NCBI GenBank assembly: GCA_026770585.1
Contig: MU647580.1
Coordinates: 32,516-43,242 of the forward strand
DNA length: 10,727 nucleotides
Direction of reading: 5' to 3'
From: Baffinella frigidus
Taxonomy: Eukaryota; Cryptophyceae; Cryptomonadales; Baffinellaceae
Shown here: positions 1 through 7,747 of the stretch, in pieces
Layout of the letters: each line of letters begins with the position of its first letter
Numbering within the stretch: position 1 is the first letter of the stretch
The notes under the pieces: generated by a model
Seen by the model: only the letters and a program-made list of their open reading frames with translations
Databases searched by the model: none
Told to the model about the DNA's origin: nothing
Position numbers and translations under genes: made by a program

Positions 1-50
<50 letters not shown>

Positions 51-108
51 CCTCCCTCCCTCCCTCCCTCCCTCCCTCCTCTCCCCCCCTCTCCCTCTCT
101 CTCCCTAG
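1..108. repeat. TC / CCTC polypyrimidine microsatellite
   Basis: A pure (TC)n run to about 46 is followed by (CCTC)n to about 77 and mixed C/T to 105, ending CCCTAG. It begins at the window edge, so its true length is unknown. It could serve as a long polypyrimidine tract, but no recognisable exon follows. Confidence 0.95.
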
Positions 109-147
109 TTAACGCTAACTACCGTGAAGCTATGAGTAGCCGCCGAG

Positions 148-265
148 AGCTTCACGGATACAGTCTATCTAAACGATCTGTACTAGAATCTGATCCATTG
201 CCCTGGAATCTCGCTGGGATTTCACCTTGAATTCAAGGTGAAAAGGTCTTTGCTTGCTGCTAAGT
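148..265 (+). repeat. Dispersed repeat with perfect 24-bp palindrome (copy 1 of 3)
   Basis: It shares GCTTCACGG..CAGTC..TC.A..CGAT.TGTACTA.AATCT.ATCCATTGCC and a perfect palindrome at 220-243 (TTTCACCTTGAA then its complement) with 4687-4808 on the same strand. A third copy lies inverted at about 2389-2480 without the palindrome. GCTGCTAAGTGG follows in the direct copies and also sits beside the inverted copy in the same orientation. A 10-bp stem (122-131 with 149-158) precedes it. Confidence 0.85.
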
Positions 266-509
266 GGACCCGACCCCCAAACCCTTAACCCCTTAACCCT
301 GGAACAGCGGAAGGGCTTGTAAACCACTCTTGTTCCCGGGGGGGGGTGGGCCAGAAATGCACCTCTCCTTCTAAAACGTAACCCCTGGCTCTGGCACCGT
401 CTTTTCGCCCTCACCAATTTGGTTCGATCCACACAGCGGGCTACCAAGAGATTTTGGGGCGCTGAGAGCCCGAGTTTCCGTGACCTTATCCGTAGGAATC
501 CCCGTATGT

Positions 510-533
510 CCCTACGGGTTGCCTACTGTAGGG
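510..533. repeat. CCCTACGG...GTAGGG hairpin motif (three copies in window)
   Basis: The near-palindrome CCCTACGGgTTGCCTACtGTAGGG recurs at 4552-4575 in the same orientation and at 2530-2554 in reverse complement. Flanking sequence also matches between 480-650 and 4520-4650, so the hairpin is part of a larger dispersed repeat. Confidence 0.8.
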
Positions 534-649
534 TCCTAGGTCTTATTGCTTAGGGGTTATTCAAAATCCCTTCGAAGTCCGCTGTGTGGCACGCCCCTTT
601 TTGCGCCAAACTCGACGGATTCGCACCACAAACCTACAACGTCGACTTA

Positions 650-822
650 GAGCGCAATTGTGCAGAGAAGTTGGCCACAGAAATAATGGAAAATCGAGAA
701 AATGGAGCCATTTTGTCAGTTTTTGAGAAATTTAGTACCATCGATTTCTCAAAAGTGGACAAAATGGCTCCAATTTCTCCATTTTCCTTTTTTCCGGTGG
801 CCAACTTCTCTGAACAGCGCTC
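650..822. mobile_element. Foldback MITE with TA target duplication
   Basis: A 173-bp element whose arms (650-736 and 745-822) are nearly full-length inverted repeats. Ends read GAGCGC...GCGCTC, with AGAGAAGTTGGCCAC in both arms. It is flanked by TA at 648-649 and 823-824. Related empty sites at 1406-1456 and 4828-4895 read GACTTAAGAATAGTC with a single TA, so this is an insertion at TA, as for Tc1/mariner-type elements. It encodes nothing. Confidence 0.88.
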
Positions 823-924
823 TAAGCATAGTCGGCCAAGCTGACTCAACCCTGAACCCCAGCCCCCCCAACACAGCGGAAGGGCCAGTGAACCCTTCGT
901 GTTTCCCGGGGATAAGGAGTCGTA

Positions 925-1116
925 TACAGTGGACCTACCCTAACACATACCCGTGGGGGCTTGCCTGATTGAGTATGTGTGGAGGGTAGGTATGCGTTAT
1001 GGTGTCCACCCTTCAGGCATACTTCCTTGCAGGGGGGAATCGGGGGCCGGCCGAAGGAGTCTGTGTGGAGGGTAAGTATGTGTTACGGTAGCCTGTGTGA
1101 GGGTAGGTGGACTGTA
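925..1116 (+). mobile_element. 192-bp TIR element, copy 1
   Basis: Begins TACAGTGGACCTACCC and ends GGGTAGGTGGACTGTA, so it carries imperfect terminal inverted repeats. An inverted copy of identical length lies at 2017-2208 with only a handful of differences. Its apparent open reading frame is a by-product of the repeat. Confidence 0.87.
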
Positions 1117-1405
1117 TTTCAAATACGGTCCGACGTCATAAGTTCAATAAAAGTCTCCTCTCTTTCCCGGGGGAGGGCGGGGTGAACATGAACCTCTCCT
1201 CATAAACCCTAAACCCTGGATCTGTCTCACTCTTTTTGGCCTCGCCAATTTGGCGAGAGCCCAATGGTCAAATGTCAAACTGGTCAAATCCCGTTAGCGG
1301 TGGTCAAATCCCGTTAGCGCTTATTCGGGACTTTGTGAGTTTTCTGAGAATTACAAAGTGGTCAAACCATCAAAGTGGTCAAATTAGGCCTCCTGTCACG
1401 CCAAA

Positions 1406-1490
1406 AATGACGGAGTTGCACCACCCTCCCCGAACGTCAACTTAAGAATAGTCTGCCACCCTGAACGTCAACTTAAGAATAGTCTGCCAC
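1406..1490. repeat. ACGTCAACTTAAGAATAGTC dispersed repeat, tandem half-copy
   Basis: GACGGAGTTGCACCACC...GAACGTCAACTTAAGAATAGTCTGCCA is followed by a second GAACGTCAACTTAAGAATAG. Homologous to 609-650 plus 823-849 (MITE-interrupted) and to 4828-4895. Confidence 0.8.
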
Positions 1491-1498
1491 CCTGACCT

Positions 1499-1648
1499 CA
1501 TCCGTGAACATGTTTAATTCAAACGAAAATGGCCTATCAAACCAGACTATGCCCTAATTAAATTCACTTCGGGCCCTAATTAATCTTCTTCCAACTCATA
1601 TGAACACATATGGATCCATATTTTGTTTAATTAAACACGTCCCCGGAT
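1499..1648 (+). mobile_element. ATCCGGG-ended MITE, copy A
   Basis: About 150 bp with terminal inverted repeats CATCCGtGAACATGTTTAAT / ATTAAACACGTCCCCGGAT and an AT-rich core containing CCCTAATTAA twice. A homologous element in the same orientation is at 5786-5935. Confidence 0.85.
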
Positions 1649-1770
1649 TTGACCCCTAAACCCCATACCCTCGAACAGCGGAAGGGCGGGTGAACCCTTC
1701 GTGTTTCCCGGGGGGGGGGGGGCCGGAAATGCACCTCTCCTTCTCTCTCGCGCCCGGAACGTGCTGCGCT

Positions 1771-1925
1771 CCCTACGCCACCTTCGCCGGTTCAATAACC
1801 CCCTATGCTTCAATAACCCCTTATGCTTTCAATAACCTCCTAAGCTTTCAACGCACCCTACGCCACCTTCGCCGGTATGCTTCAATAACCCCTTATGCTT
1901 CCAATAACCTCCTAAGCTTTCAACA
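1771..1925. repeat. CCTACGCCACCTTCGCCGGT / ATAACCCCTTATGCTT tandem
   Basis: The block starting CCCTACGCCACCTTCGCCGG at 1771 recurs at 1856, each time followed by CAATAACC-type units (TTCAATAACCCC, CAATAACCTCCTAAGCTTTC). Confidence 0.8.
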
Positions 1926-2016
1926 CCCTCCAAAGCTTTCGATGGTTCCAATACCTCTCAATAGCTCCAGTGGTTCTAACAGCTCCAATAGCTCCAGTGC
2001 CGCTCAAGGGCTCCCA

Positions 2017-2208
2017 TACAGTCCACCTACCCTCACACAGGCTACCGTAACACATACTTACCCTCCACACATACTCCTTCGGCCGGCCCCCGATTTCCCC
2101 CTGCAAGGAAGTATGCCTGAAGGGTGGACACCATAACGCATACCTGCCCTCCACACATACTCAATCAGTCCGGCCCCGACGGGTATGTGTTAGGGTAGGT
2201 CCACTGTA
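2017..2208 (-). mobile_element. 192-bp TIR element, copy 2 (inverted)
   Basis: Reverse complement of 925-1116 with the same length and ends. The flanks GCTCCCA (left) and GCTCCAA (right) look like an imperfect target-site duplication. Confidence 0.87.
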
Positions 2209-2243
2209 GCTCCAATATCCCACTGTGTGGACTGCACAAAGCG

Positions 2244-2284
2244 ACTTTACTGAACCTTCCGCTTTTGCAGCTATGCGGCGGGCC
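2244..2284 (+). repeat. Decayed copy of exon 1 acceptor (echo 1)
   Basis: TTTACTGAACC...CTTTTGCAG followed by CTATGCGGCGGGCC mirrors the real acceptor region (TTTTTCGCAG then CAATGAGGCGGGCC at 2771-2794). After the shared 14 bases it runs into unrelated sequence. Confidence 0.72.
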
Positions 2285-2388
2285 ATAACCCCTAAACCCT
2301 GAATAGAGTGACTTAACTGCAAAAAGTGACTTAGCTGCAGAAAGCGACCCACTTCGCAGCGCCGAAGATATTTTCCCCAGGATTCTCG

Positions 2389-2480
2389 GGGGAAATTCCG
2401 GTTGGAATCCATAGCAATGGATAAGATTCTAGTACAAATCGCTTAGATAGACTGCATCCGTGAAGACCGCGGTGGCTGCT
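2389..2480 (-). repeat. Dispersed repeat, inverted copy (3 of 3)
   Basis: The reverse complement matches 148-215 and 4687-4755 (AGTCTATCTAAGCGATTTGT, then AATCTTATCCATTGC). It lacks the central palindrome, diverging after GGAATTTC. Confidence 0.8.
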
Positions 2481-2485
2481 AAGTG

Positions 2486-2531
2486 GTTACTGAAGTTGCT
2501 GTGTTTTTCTCTCGCAGCAATGAGGCGGGCC
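2486..2531 (+). repeat. Decayed copy of exon 1 acceptor (echo 2)
   Basis: TTACTGAAGTTGCTGTGTTT, TTCTCTCGCAG and CAATGAGGCGGGCC match the true acceptor and the first exon bases exactly over GCAGCAATGAGGCGGGCC. Sequence then switches to the CCCTACGG hairpin repeat. Confidence 0.8.
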
Positions 2532-2561
2532 CTACGGTAGGCAATACCGTAGGGGCATAGG

Positions 2562-2697
2562 CTGGTCCTACGGAAATCCTAGCCGACTTTAATAGGGTAA
2601 CAGCCTGAAAAGGGGGTAGTTAGGCCTACGGCATTGCTTAGGACCTCCTACCGTAGGCCACCTATTAGAGTCGGCCAGGATATCCGTAAGACCTAGC
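2562..2697. repeat. Foldback element beside exon 1 echo
   Basis: Imperfect inverted arms: GGTCCTACGGAAATCCTAGC from 2564 pairs with GGATATCCGTAAGACC near 2693. The centre contains ACAGCCTGAAAAGGGGGTAG. Confidence 0.7.
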
Positions 2698-2715
2698 CGA
2701 ATTATCTGCATAAAA

Positions 2716-2749
2716 TTACTTAACTGAAGCTGCAACTTCAGTTAAGTAA
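2716..2749. repeat. Perfect 14-bp stem, 6-base loop
   Basis: TTACTTAACTGAAG, loop CTGCAA, then the exact complement, 31 bp upstream of exon 1. The same words (CTTAACTG, ACTGAAG) occur upstream of the acceptor echoes. Confidence 0.85.
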
Positions 2750-2780
2750 AATTACTCAACTGAAGTGTTTTTTTTCGCAG

Positions 2781-2842
2781 CAATGAGGCGGGCCCGGAGG
2801 GTGCTGCGGACCGCCAACTCCCAGCTGCAGAGCCTTCTCGCC
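2781..2842 (+). CDS. ABC1K gene, exon 1 of window
   Basis: The acceptor is a T-run followed by CGCAG (2771-2780) and the donor is GTAAGT at 2843. The exon reads CA plus 20 codons beginning MRRARRVLRT and ending LQSLLA, in phase 0 with exon 2. This gives LQSLLA-VHGHQILINGEF, which fits the helix just before the catalytic loop of ABC1 kinases. The ATG at 2783 is internal, because the exon opens two bases earlier behind a strong acceptor. On its own the exon is not diagnostic. It is supported by its splice sites, by the phase match, and by having both boundaries copied as echoes in the flanking introns, as happens with the diagnostic exons. An upstream exon must supply the first base of the split codon; none was recognised. 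Confidence 0.68.
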
Positions 2843-4218
2843 GTAAGTTAACAACTCCCCAATGTCAGTATTGTCAACTTCCCGAAGTCAATATTATCAA
2901 GTCGATACGCCCGGCTGCGGAGTCTTCTCGCCGTAAGTCAACTCCCCGCCGCCCTAAGTTAACGACTCCCCAAAGTCAAATCTAAAACGTCCTGGTACAA
3001 AACCATCAAATTCTGGTACAAACTGACATTTAAATCTTGTCAACTTTCCTGTTCACGCCCAGAGTCTTCTCGCCGTAAGTCAACAACACCCCAAAAGTCA
3101 TTGTGTCAACTTCTCGAGTCAATACGTCAACTTTCCGAAGTCAGCATGCCTTCCCGAAGTCAACATTGTCAAGTTGACAACCTTCAGAGCCTCCTCGCCG
3201 TAAGTCAACAACTCCCCAAAGTCATTATGTCAACTTATCAGGGTCAACATTGTCAAGTCCCCTAAGTCAACGTGTTCAGGGACTGCAAGAACTTGACGTA
3301 TTGACTTTGGTGAAGTGTCCCCGATACCCTAAACCCTAAACCCTAAACCCTAAACCCTAAAACCTGAACCCTAAACCCTAAACCATAAATCCCAAACCCT
3401 AAACCATAAACCCTAAACCCTAAACCCTAAACCCTAAACCCTAAACCCTAAAACCCTCAACTCTCAACCATCAACCCTAACCTGTTTTGCAACACCGGAC
3501 ATTGATTAATCTTAGTATACGTTGTATACTTGGTGATATACGACTCTGGGTATGTGACCTTTCGACATCTTCTTGTCGCGTGTCGCCTCCCCAGAGTCTT
3601 ATCGCCACGGCGGACGCGACCCTTTGCAGAGGGGTGTTTTGGGGGACGTGATAGTGTGAAGAGGGTGCTCTTGGACCGTTTAGGGTTTGGAGTTGTGGGT
3701 TAGGGTGTCGCGTCCTCAGAGGCAACACGAGGCCCCTGAGTCTATCACCGAGAGTAGTTTTGCCAAACCGGGTGTGTCCAGCGCCACACGCGGTACCAAA
3801 TCTCATCCCGTCAGGTATGTGATTTCAATGCTTCGGAGTCCCCTGAATGTACGAAATTTACTACACGTTTGTCTTGTCCAGCCCTTATCATTACTAGTAG
3901 GACCAAACGTGTTGTAAATTTCGTGCATTCGGGGAGACTCCGAACCATTGAGATCAAATACCTGACGGGATGAAATCTAAAACACCCTGGTACAAACCCG
4001 TAGCATCCTGGTACAAACTGACATTTAAACCCAGCCAACTTCGCGGGAAGTTGACGCGTCAACTTTCTTGTTTCGTCAACTTTCGTGTTTCTTCAACTTT
4101 TGTGGTTCGTCAACTTTCGTGTTTCGTCAACTTTCGTGTTTTGCACGTGCAGGTACACGGACACCAGATCCTGATTAACGGAGAGTTCAACGGCGACCCG
4201 CATCCAGGTCACCACTTC

Positions 4219-4267
<49 letters not shown>

Positions 4268-5748
4268 GTGTGTGTGTGAGAGAGAGAGACAGAGACAGAA
4301 AGAGACAGAAAGAGAGAATGCTGACAGCGGGGGGCCCGATTTCATCTCGAAAGATAACTGAATCAGTTCCCTAATTAGCGTTTTCATTCAATTAGGAGGC
4401 CTAATTGAATTTACTATGCCGTAACTAATTTCTCCTAGTCAACCTCCTATTGAAAAGGAACTGATTCAGTTATCTTCCGAGATGAGATTGCAGTCGGTGG
4501 CCACACACTGAGCGACGTTCCGTTAGGATAGCCCTAGGAATGACCCTACGTCCCTACGGATTGCCTACCGTAGGGTCTATGGATTATCCACTTGTGGGTT
4601 ATTTACGAAATCCCTTCTTCGTGCAGTCGAACCCACCACGCCAAAAGTCAACAGTTCAGTACCTGGATCCATCGCAGCCACCGGGGGCTTCACGGACACA
4701 GTCCATCAAAACGATTTGTACTACAATCTTATCCATTGCCCTAGAACCTGACCGGAATTTCACCTTGAATTCAAGGTGAAAAGGTCCTCGGCCGCTGCTA
4801 AGTGGAGCAGCCCCCTTCCCCCCCCCCAAGTCAACGGATTTGTACCACCCACCCAGAACGTCAACTTAAGAATAGTCTGTCAAGCCGACTCAAGACTTGA
4901 TCAGGGTCTTTTGAGAAGGCGTGTGGGAAAAGATGACAGTGCCAATCGAGGCTAGAAATGGGACCATTTTAAAACAGAGCTTCTTTTACAAGTGAAGGGG
5001 AAAAAAGAATGTGTAGTAATTTTCATACACATAGTGGCATTTGGTCACGTAGCTCAAGTTATAACTTGAGATGCGTGACCAAGCATGCCCGTGACTGATA
5101 CTAAATGTAACAACCCCACATTTAAAATACTCCCTCTTCCAGCCTCGAGTGGTGGGTCTGCCTGAACTGGCTCCAGATATGGGGATTTTTCTGGAGTTGA
5201 CTTTCCCTGGAGTTGACTTTTGAATAACCATTTTGAGGTCTGATTAACGGAGAGTTCAACGGCGACCCGCATCGAGGTCTCACCCCTAACCCCTAAACCC
5301 TAAACCCTAAATATTAAACCCTAAACCCTAAACCCTAGACTTTAAACCCTAAACCTTAAACCCCAAACTCCAAACCCTAAACCCCAAACCCTAAACCCCA
5401 AACCTCAAACCCCAAACCCTAACCCACAACCCTAAACCCTAAACCCTAAACCCTAAACCCTAAACCCCAAACCCCAAACCCTGAACCCCAAAACCCAAAC
5501 CCTAAACCCCAAGCCCTAAACCGTAACCTCTCAACCCTAAACCCTAAACCCTAAACCTTAAACCCTAAACCGCAGGGAACATCTTGGTCATGCCGAGCGG
5601 CGCACTCGGCCTAATCGATTACGGACAGGCAACCCTGCCTCCCAACCCCGAACCCCGAGACCCGAAACTCGAAACCCGAAACCCGAATCCCTGAAGGCTT
5701 TTCGATTACGGCCAGGCAACCCTACCTCCCAACCCCGAACCCCGAGCC

Positions 5749-5780
<32 letters not shown>

Positions 5781-7696
5781 ACCTTATCCGGGAACATGTT
5801 TAATTTAAATGAAAATGGCCTATCAAACCGGGTTCTGGTCCTAATTAAATTTACTTCGGGCCCTAATTAACCTTCGTCCAACTCCTATGAACAAATAGGG
5901 ATCCATTTTCTTTTAAATTAAACATGTCCCCGGATAAAACCCTCCACCCTCAGCCCTCAACAGTGAACCCTGGAACCTAAACCACTTCTACATTTGGTGG
6001 TACCCCTCCACGAGCCTATGCCCCGAGACCCGAAACCCGAAACCACCCGTCCTGATTGATTGATAAAGGCTAGATTGATCCCTCCTGTTTGCCCGGCCTA
6101 ATCGATTACGGAAAGGCAACCCCTAATCCCGAACCCCGAAACCTGAAACCCGAAACCCGAAACCCTGAAGGCTTACCACGCCAGAGTGGAGGAGGGGGTT
6201 GATTTTTTTTAACCGTGTCAGGACACGGTTTTTGACTTTTGAAAACCACTGCCTTGATGGGGAATTGACTTTTGGCGACCCCTTTGAAGACTCTGGCGTG
6301 GTGCCTTCCATGGCCAGGTTCTTCTAAACCCGAAACCCGAAACCCGACACACGAAACCCGAAACCCTCACCCTAATAGCGGATTCCGAAACACCAACCCC
6401 GAAACCCTGAAACCCGAAACCCGAAACCCTCACCCTAATAGCGGATTCCGAAACACCAACCCCGAAACCCTGAAACCCGAAACCCGAAAATCCTCGGGTC
6501 GGTCGACTGTGGCCAGGCAACCCTACCTCCCAACCTTAATCTCTGAGGTACCCCCTAGCCCAAGCAGGGCCTAAGAAAGCCAGTGCGAGGTTGTGGGACG
6601 GTGGGTGAGCGTGCGAAGGGGGTGCCAGAGGGGGTCCTTGGTACCCAGGGTGTGGGGGCGGCGAGGGTCATTTTAGGCTGGGAACTGCCAAGGCGGTCAC
6701 CTCAGACAGTTGGCTTCGGCGTCCGCGTGACCGGTCACGCTGACGTTCACCCACACCCTCGGTACCAAGGGTGTGGGGGCCGCGAGGGTCATTTTAGGCT
6801 GGGAACGTCCTTTGCACTTCCTGTGAACGGCATATATCACCAGGCTATCCCCTACCTCCCAACCCTAATCTCAACCCGACCTCCCACCCCTAATCTCGCC
6901 TGGCCCTACCTCCCACCCCCCTCACCCTGAGAACAGAAACCTGAAACCTTAACCCCGAAACCCTAAAGGCTGCTAGATTACGGACATGCAACTCTACCTC
7001 CCAGCCCTAATCTCGCATCTCTAAACCTTGCACCCTAATCGCTGGTCCCCAAATCCCAACCCTAAACCCTAAACCCTAAACCCTACACCCCAAACCCTAA
7101 ACTTCTCGGCCTGATCGATTATGGCCAGGTTCCCCCTAACCCCTAACCCCTAACCCCTATTGTCGAAATGGGCTCCGCGCGGAAAAAATCGAGGTCAGGT
7201 CAGCAACATTTTTTATTTTTTTGCCTTTTTGTGTCATCTTACGGGTGGGAGATGCTATTTTGAGATAAAAACCATGCCTAAGATAGCATAAAAGTCATTT
7301 TTGGAAATTTTTCTGATTTCCTGACCTGACCTCGATTCCGCGCGAAGCCCATTTCGACAATAACCCCCTCACCCTGAGAACAGAACCATATCCGGGGAAA
7401 CCTATATTTTTTTCCTTCGATGGCAATGAAAATTACTACACAATTCGTTATTACTAGTAAATATTAAATCATTCGTGTAGTAATTTTCATTGGAATCAAA
7501 TGAAAGAAAAATTGGTTCCCCCGGATAAGTCTTGTTCGTGGACGGGACTCGAGACCCCACTCCCCACGCCCCACGCCCTAAACCCCAAATCTCTCTCTTT
7601 CTCTCCCTCTCCCTCTCCCTCTCCCTCTCTCTCTCTCAAACCCGAATCCCTAACGCGTTTTACGCCCCCGTCCGCCCCCCCTCTGTGTGTGTCTCA

Positions 7697-7747
<51 letters not shown>

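Larger units (their letters stand above)
109..2780. other. Gene-free repeat mosaic, probably the intron upstream of exon 1
   Basis: No coding segment was recognised. Open frames here derive from repeats, including two inverted copies of one 192-bp element. The contents are: a dispersed element with a 24-bp palindrome (148-265; inverted copy 2389-2480), a CCCTACGG hairpin (510-533; inverted 2530-2554), several foldback elements, four copies of a repeat reading roughly GAACAGCGGAAGGG...TTTCCCGGGG (near 293-370, 866-916, 1160-1205, 1668-1745), a GGTCAAATCCCGTTAGCG duplication (near 1280-1320), and two decayed exon 1 acceptor copies. Those acceptor copies suggest the end of a long intron, but intergenic DNA cannot be excluded for the first part. 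Confidence 0.65.
2843..4152 (+). other. Intron 1 of the ABC1K gene
   Basis: Begins GTAAGT and ends GTGCAG, 1310 bp. Contents in order: echoes of the exon 1 donor (2911-2946, 3058-3100, 3181-3225; weak 3591-3608) among AAGTCAAC/GTCAACTT words; telomeric repeats 3325-3482; a stretch with no recognised content at about 3483-3670; inverted-orientation TTTAGGG/TTAGGG words at 3678-3708; a foldback element 3803-3973; and a 17-18-bp tandem at 4058-4143 just before exon 2. A block at 2979-3046 (AAATCTAAAAC..CCTGGTACAAA) is repeated at 3973-4040. Confidence 0.75.
4208..5575 (+). other. Intron 2 of the ABC1K gene
   Basis: Starts GTCACC and ends CCGCAG, 1368 bp. Contents in order: AG microsatellite 4220-4317; foldback 4343-4485; CCCTACGG hairpin repeat 4520-4650; palindrome repeat 4687-4808; CAACTTAAGAATAGTC repeat 4828-4895; AT-rich stretch with a stem at 5041-5082 and paired GGAGTTGACTTT words; partial exon 2 copy 5240-5279; and a telomeric array 5281-5570. 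Confidence 0.8.
5701..7133 (+). repeat. Serial decayed copies of exon 3 end plus GC donor
   Basis: The junction CGATTACGGaCAG|GCAACCCTGCCTCCC is copied at about 5701-5747, 6092-6124, 6500-6535, 6970-7010 and 7105-7133. The shared intron start (CAACCCTACCTCCCAACCC) shows the unit crosses the splice site. The 7105 copy reads GGCCTGATCGATTATGGCCAG then GTTCCC, giving LIDYGQ followed by a GT donor. Copies often follow CCCTGAAGGCT or CCTAAAGGCT. Confidence 0.87.

Noticed and set aside
109-160. Possible exon after the 1-108 pyrimidine tract (CCCTAG then TTAACG)
   Set aside because: No family-like peptide in any frame; the sequence forms a simple 10-bp stem.
584-849. Open frames on both strands near 584-849
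   Set aside because: Mirror-image products of the foldback MITE at 650-822.
979-1185. Open frame shared with 1912-2154 minus (MEGRYALWCPPFRHTSLQG)
   Set aside because: The similarity arises because both lie in copies of one non-coding 192-bp TIR element; the frames are not conserved beyond it.
1690-2136. 148-codon open frame on the plus strand
   Set aside because: Its peptide repeats follow the CAATAACCCC tandem and the inverted 192-bp element; no family recognised.
3970-4374. 134-codon open frame containing INGEFNGDPHPG
   Set aside because: Only 4153-4207 is coding. The rest is intron tandem upstream and AG microsatellite downstream, and the family sequence continues (N-I-L-V) only after splicing to 5576.
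3325-5570. True chromosome end (telomere)
   Set aside because: The heptamer arrays are short, variant-rich and flanked on both sides by exons of one gene, so they are interstitial.
6218-6574. Open frames on both strands with GFGFQGFGV or NPETLKPETRNP repeats
   Set aside because: Products of the 63-bp tandem and CCCGAAA heptamers.
6583-6930. 115-codon GC-rich open frame
   Set aside because: It contains the 121-bp-spaced duplication and palindromes; no start context, no recognised domain, and it lies within an intron of the kinase gene.
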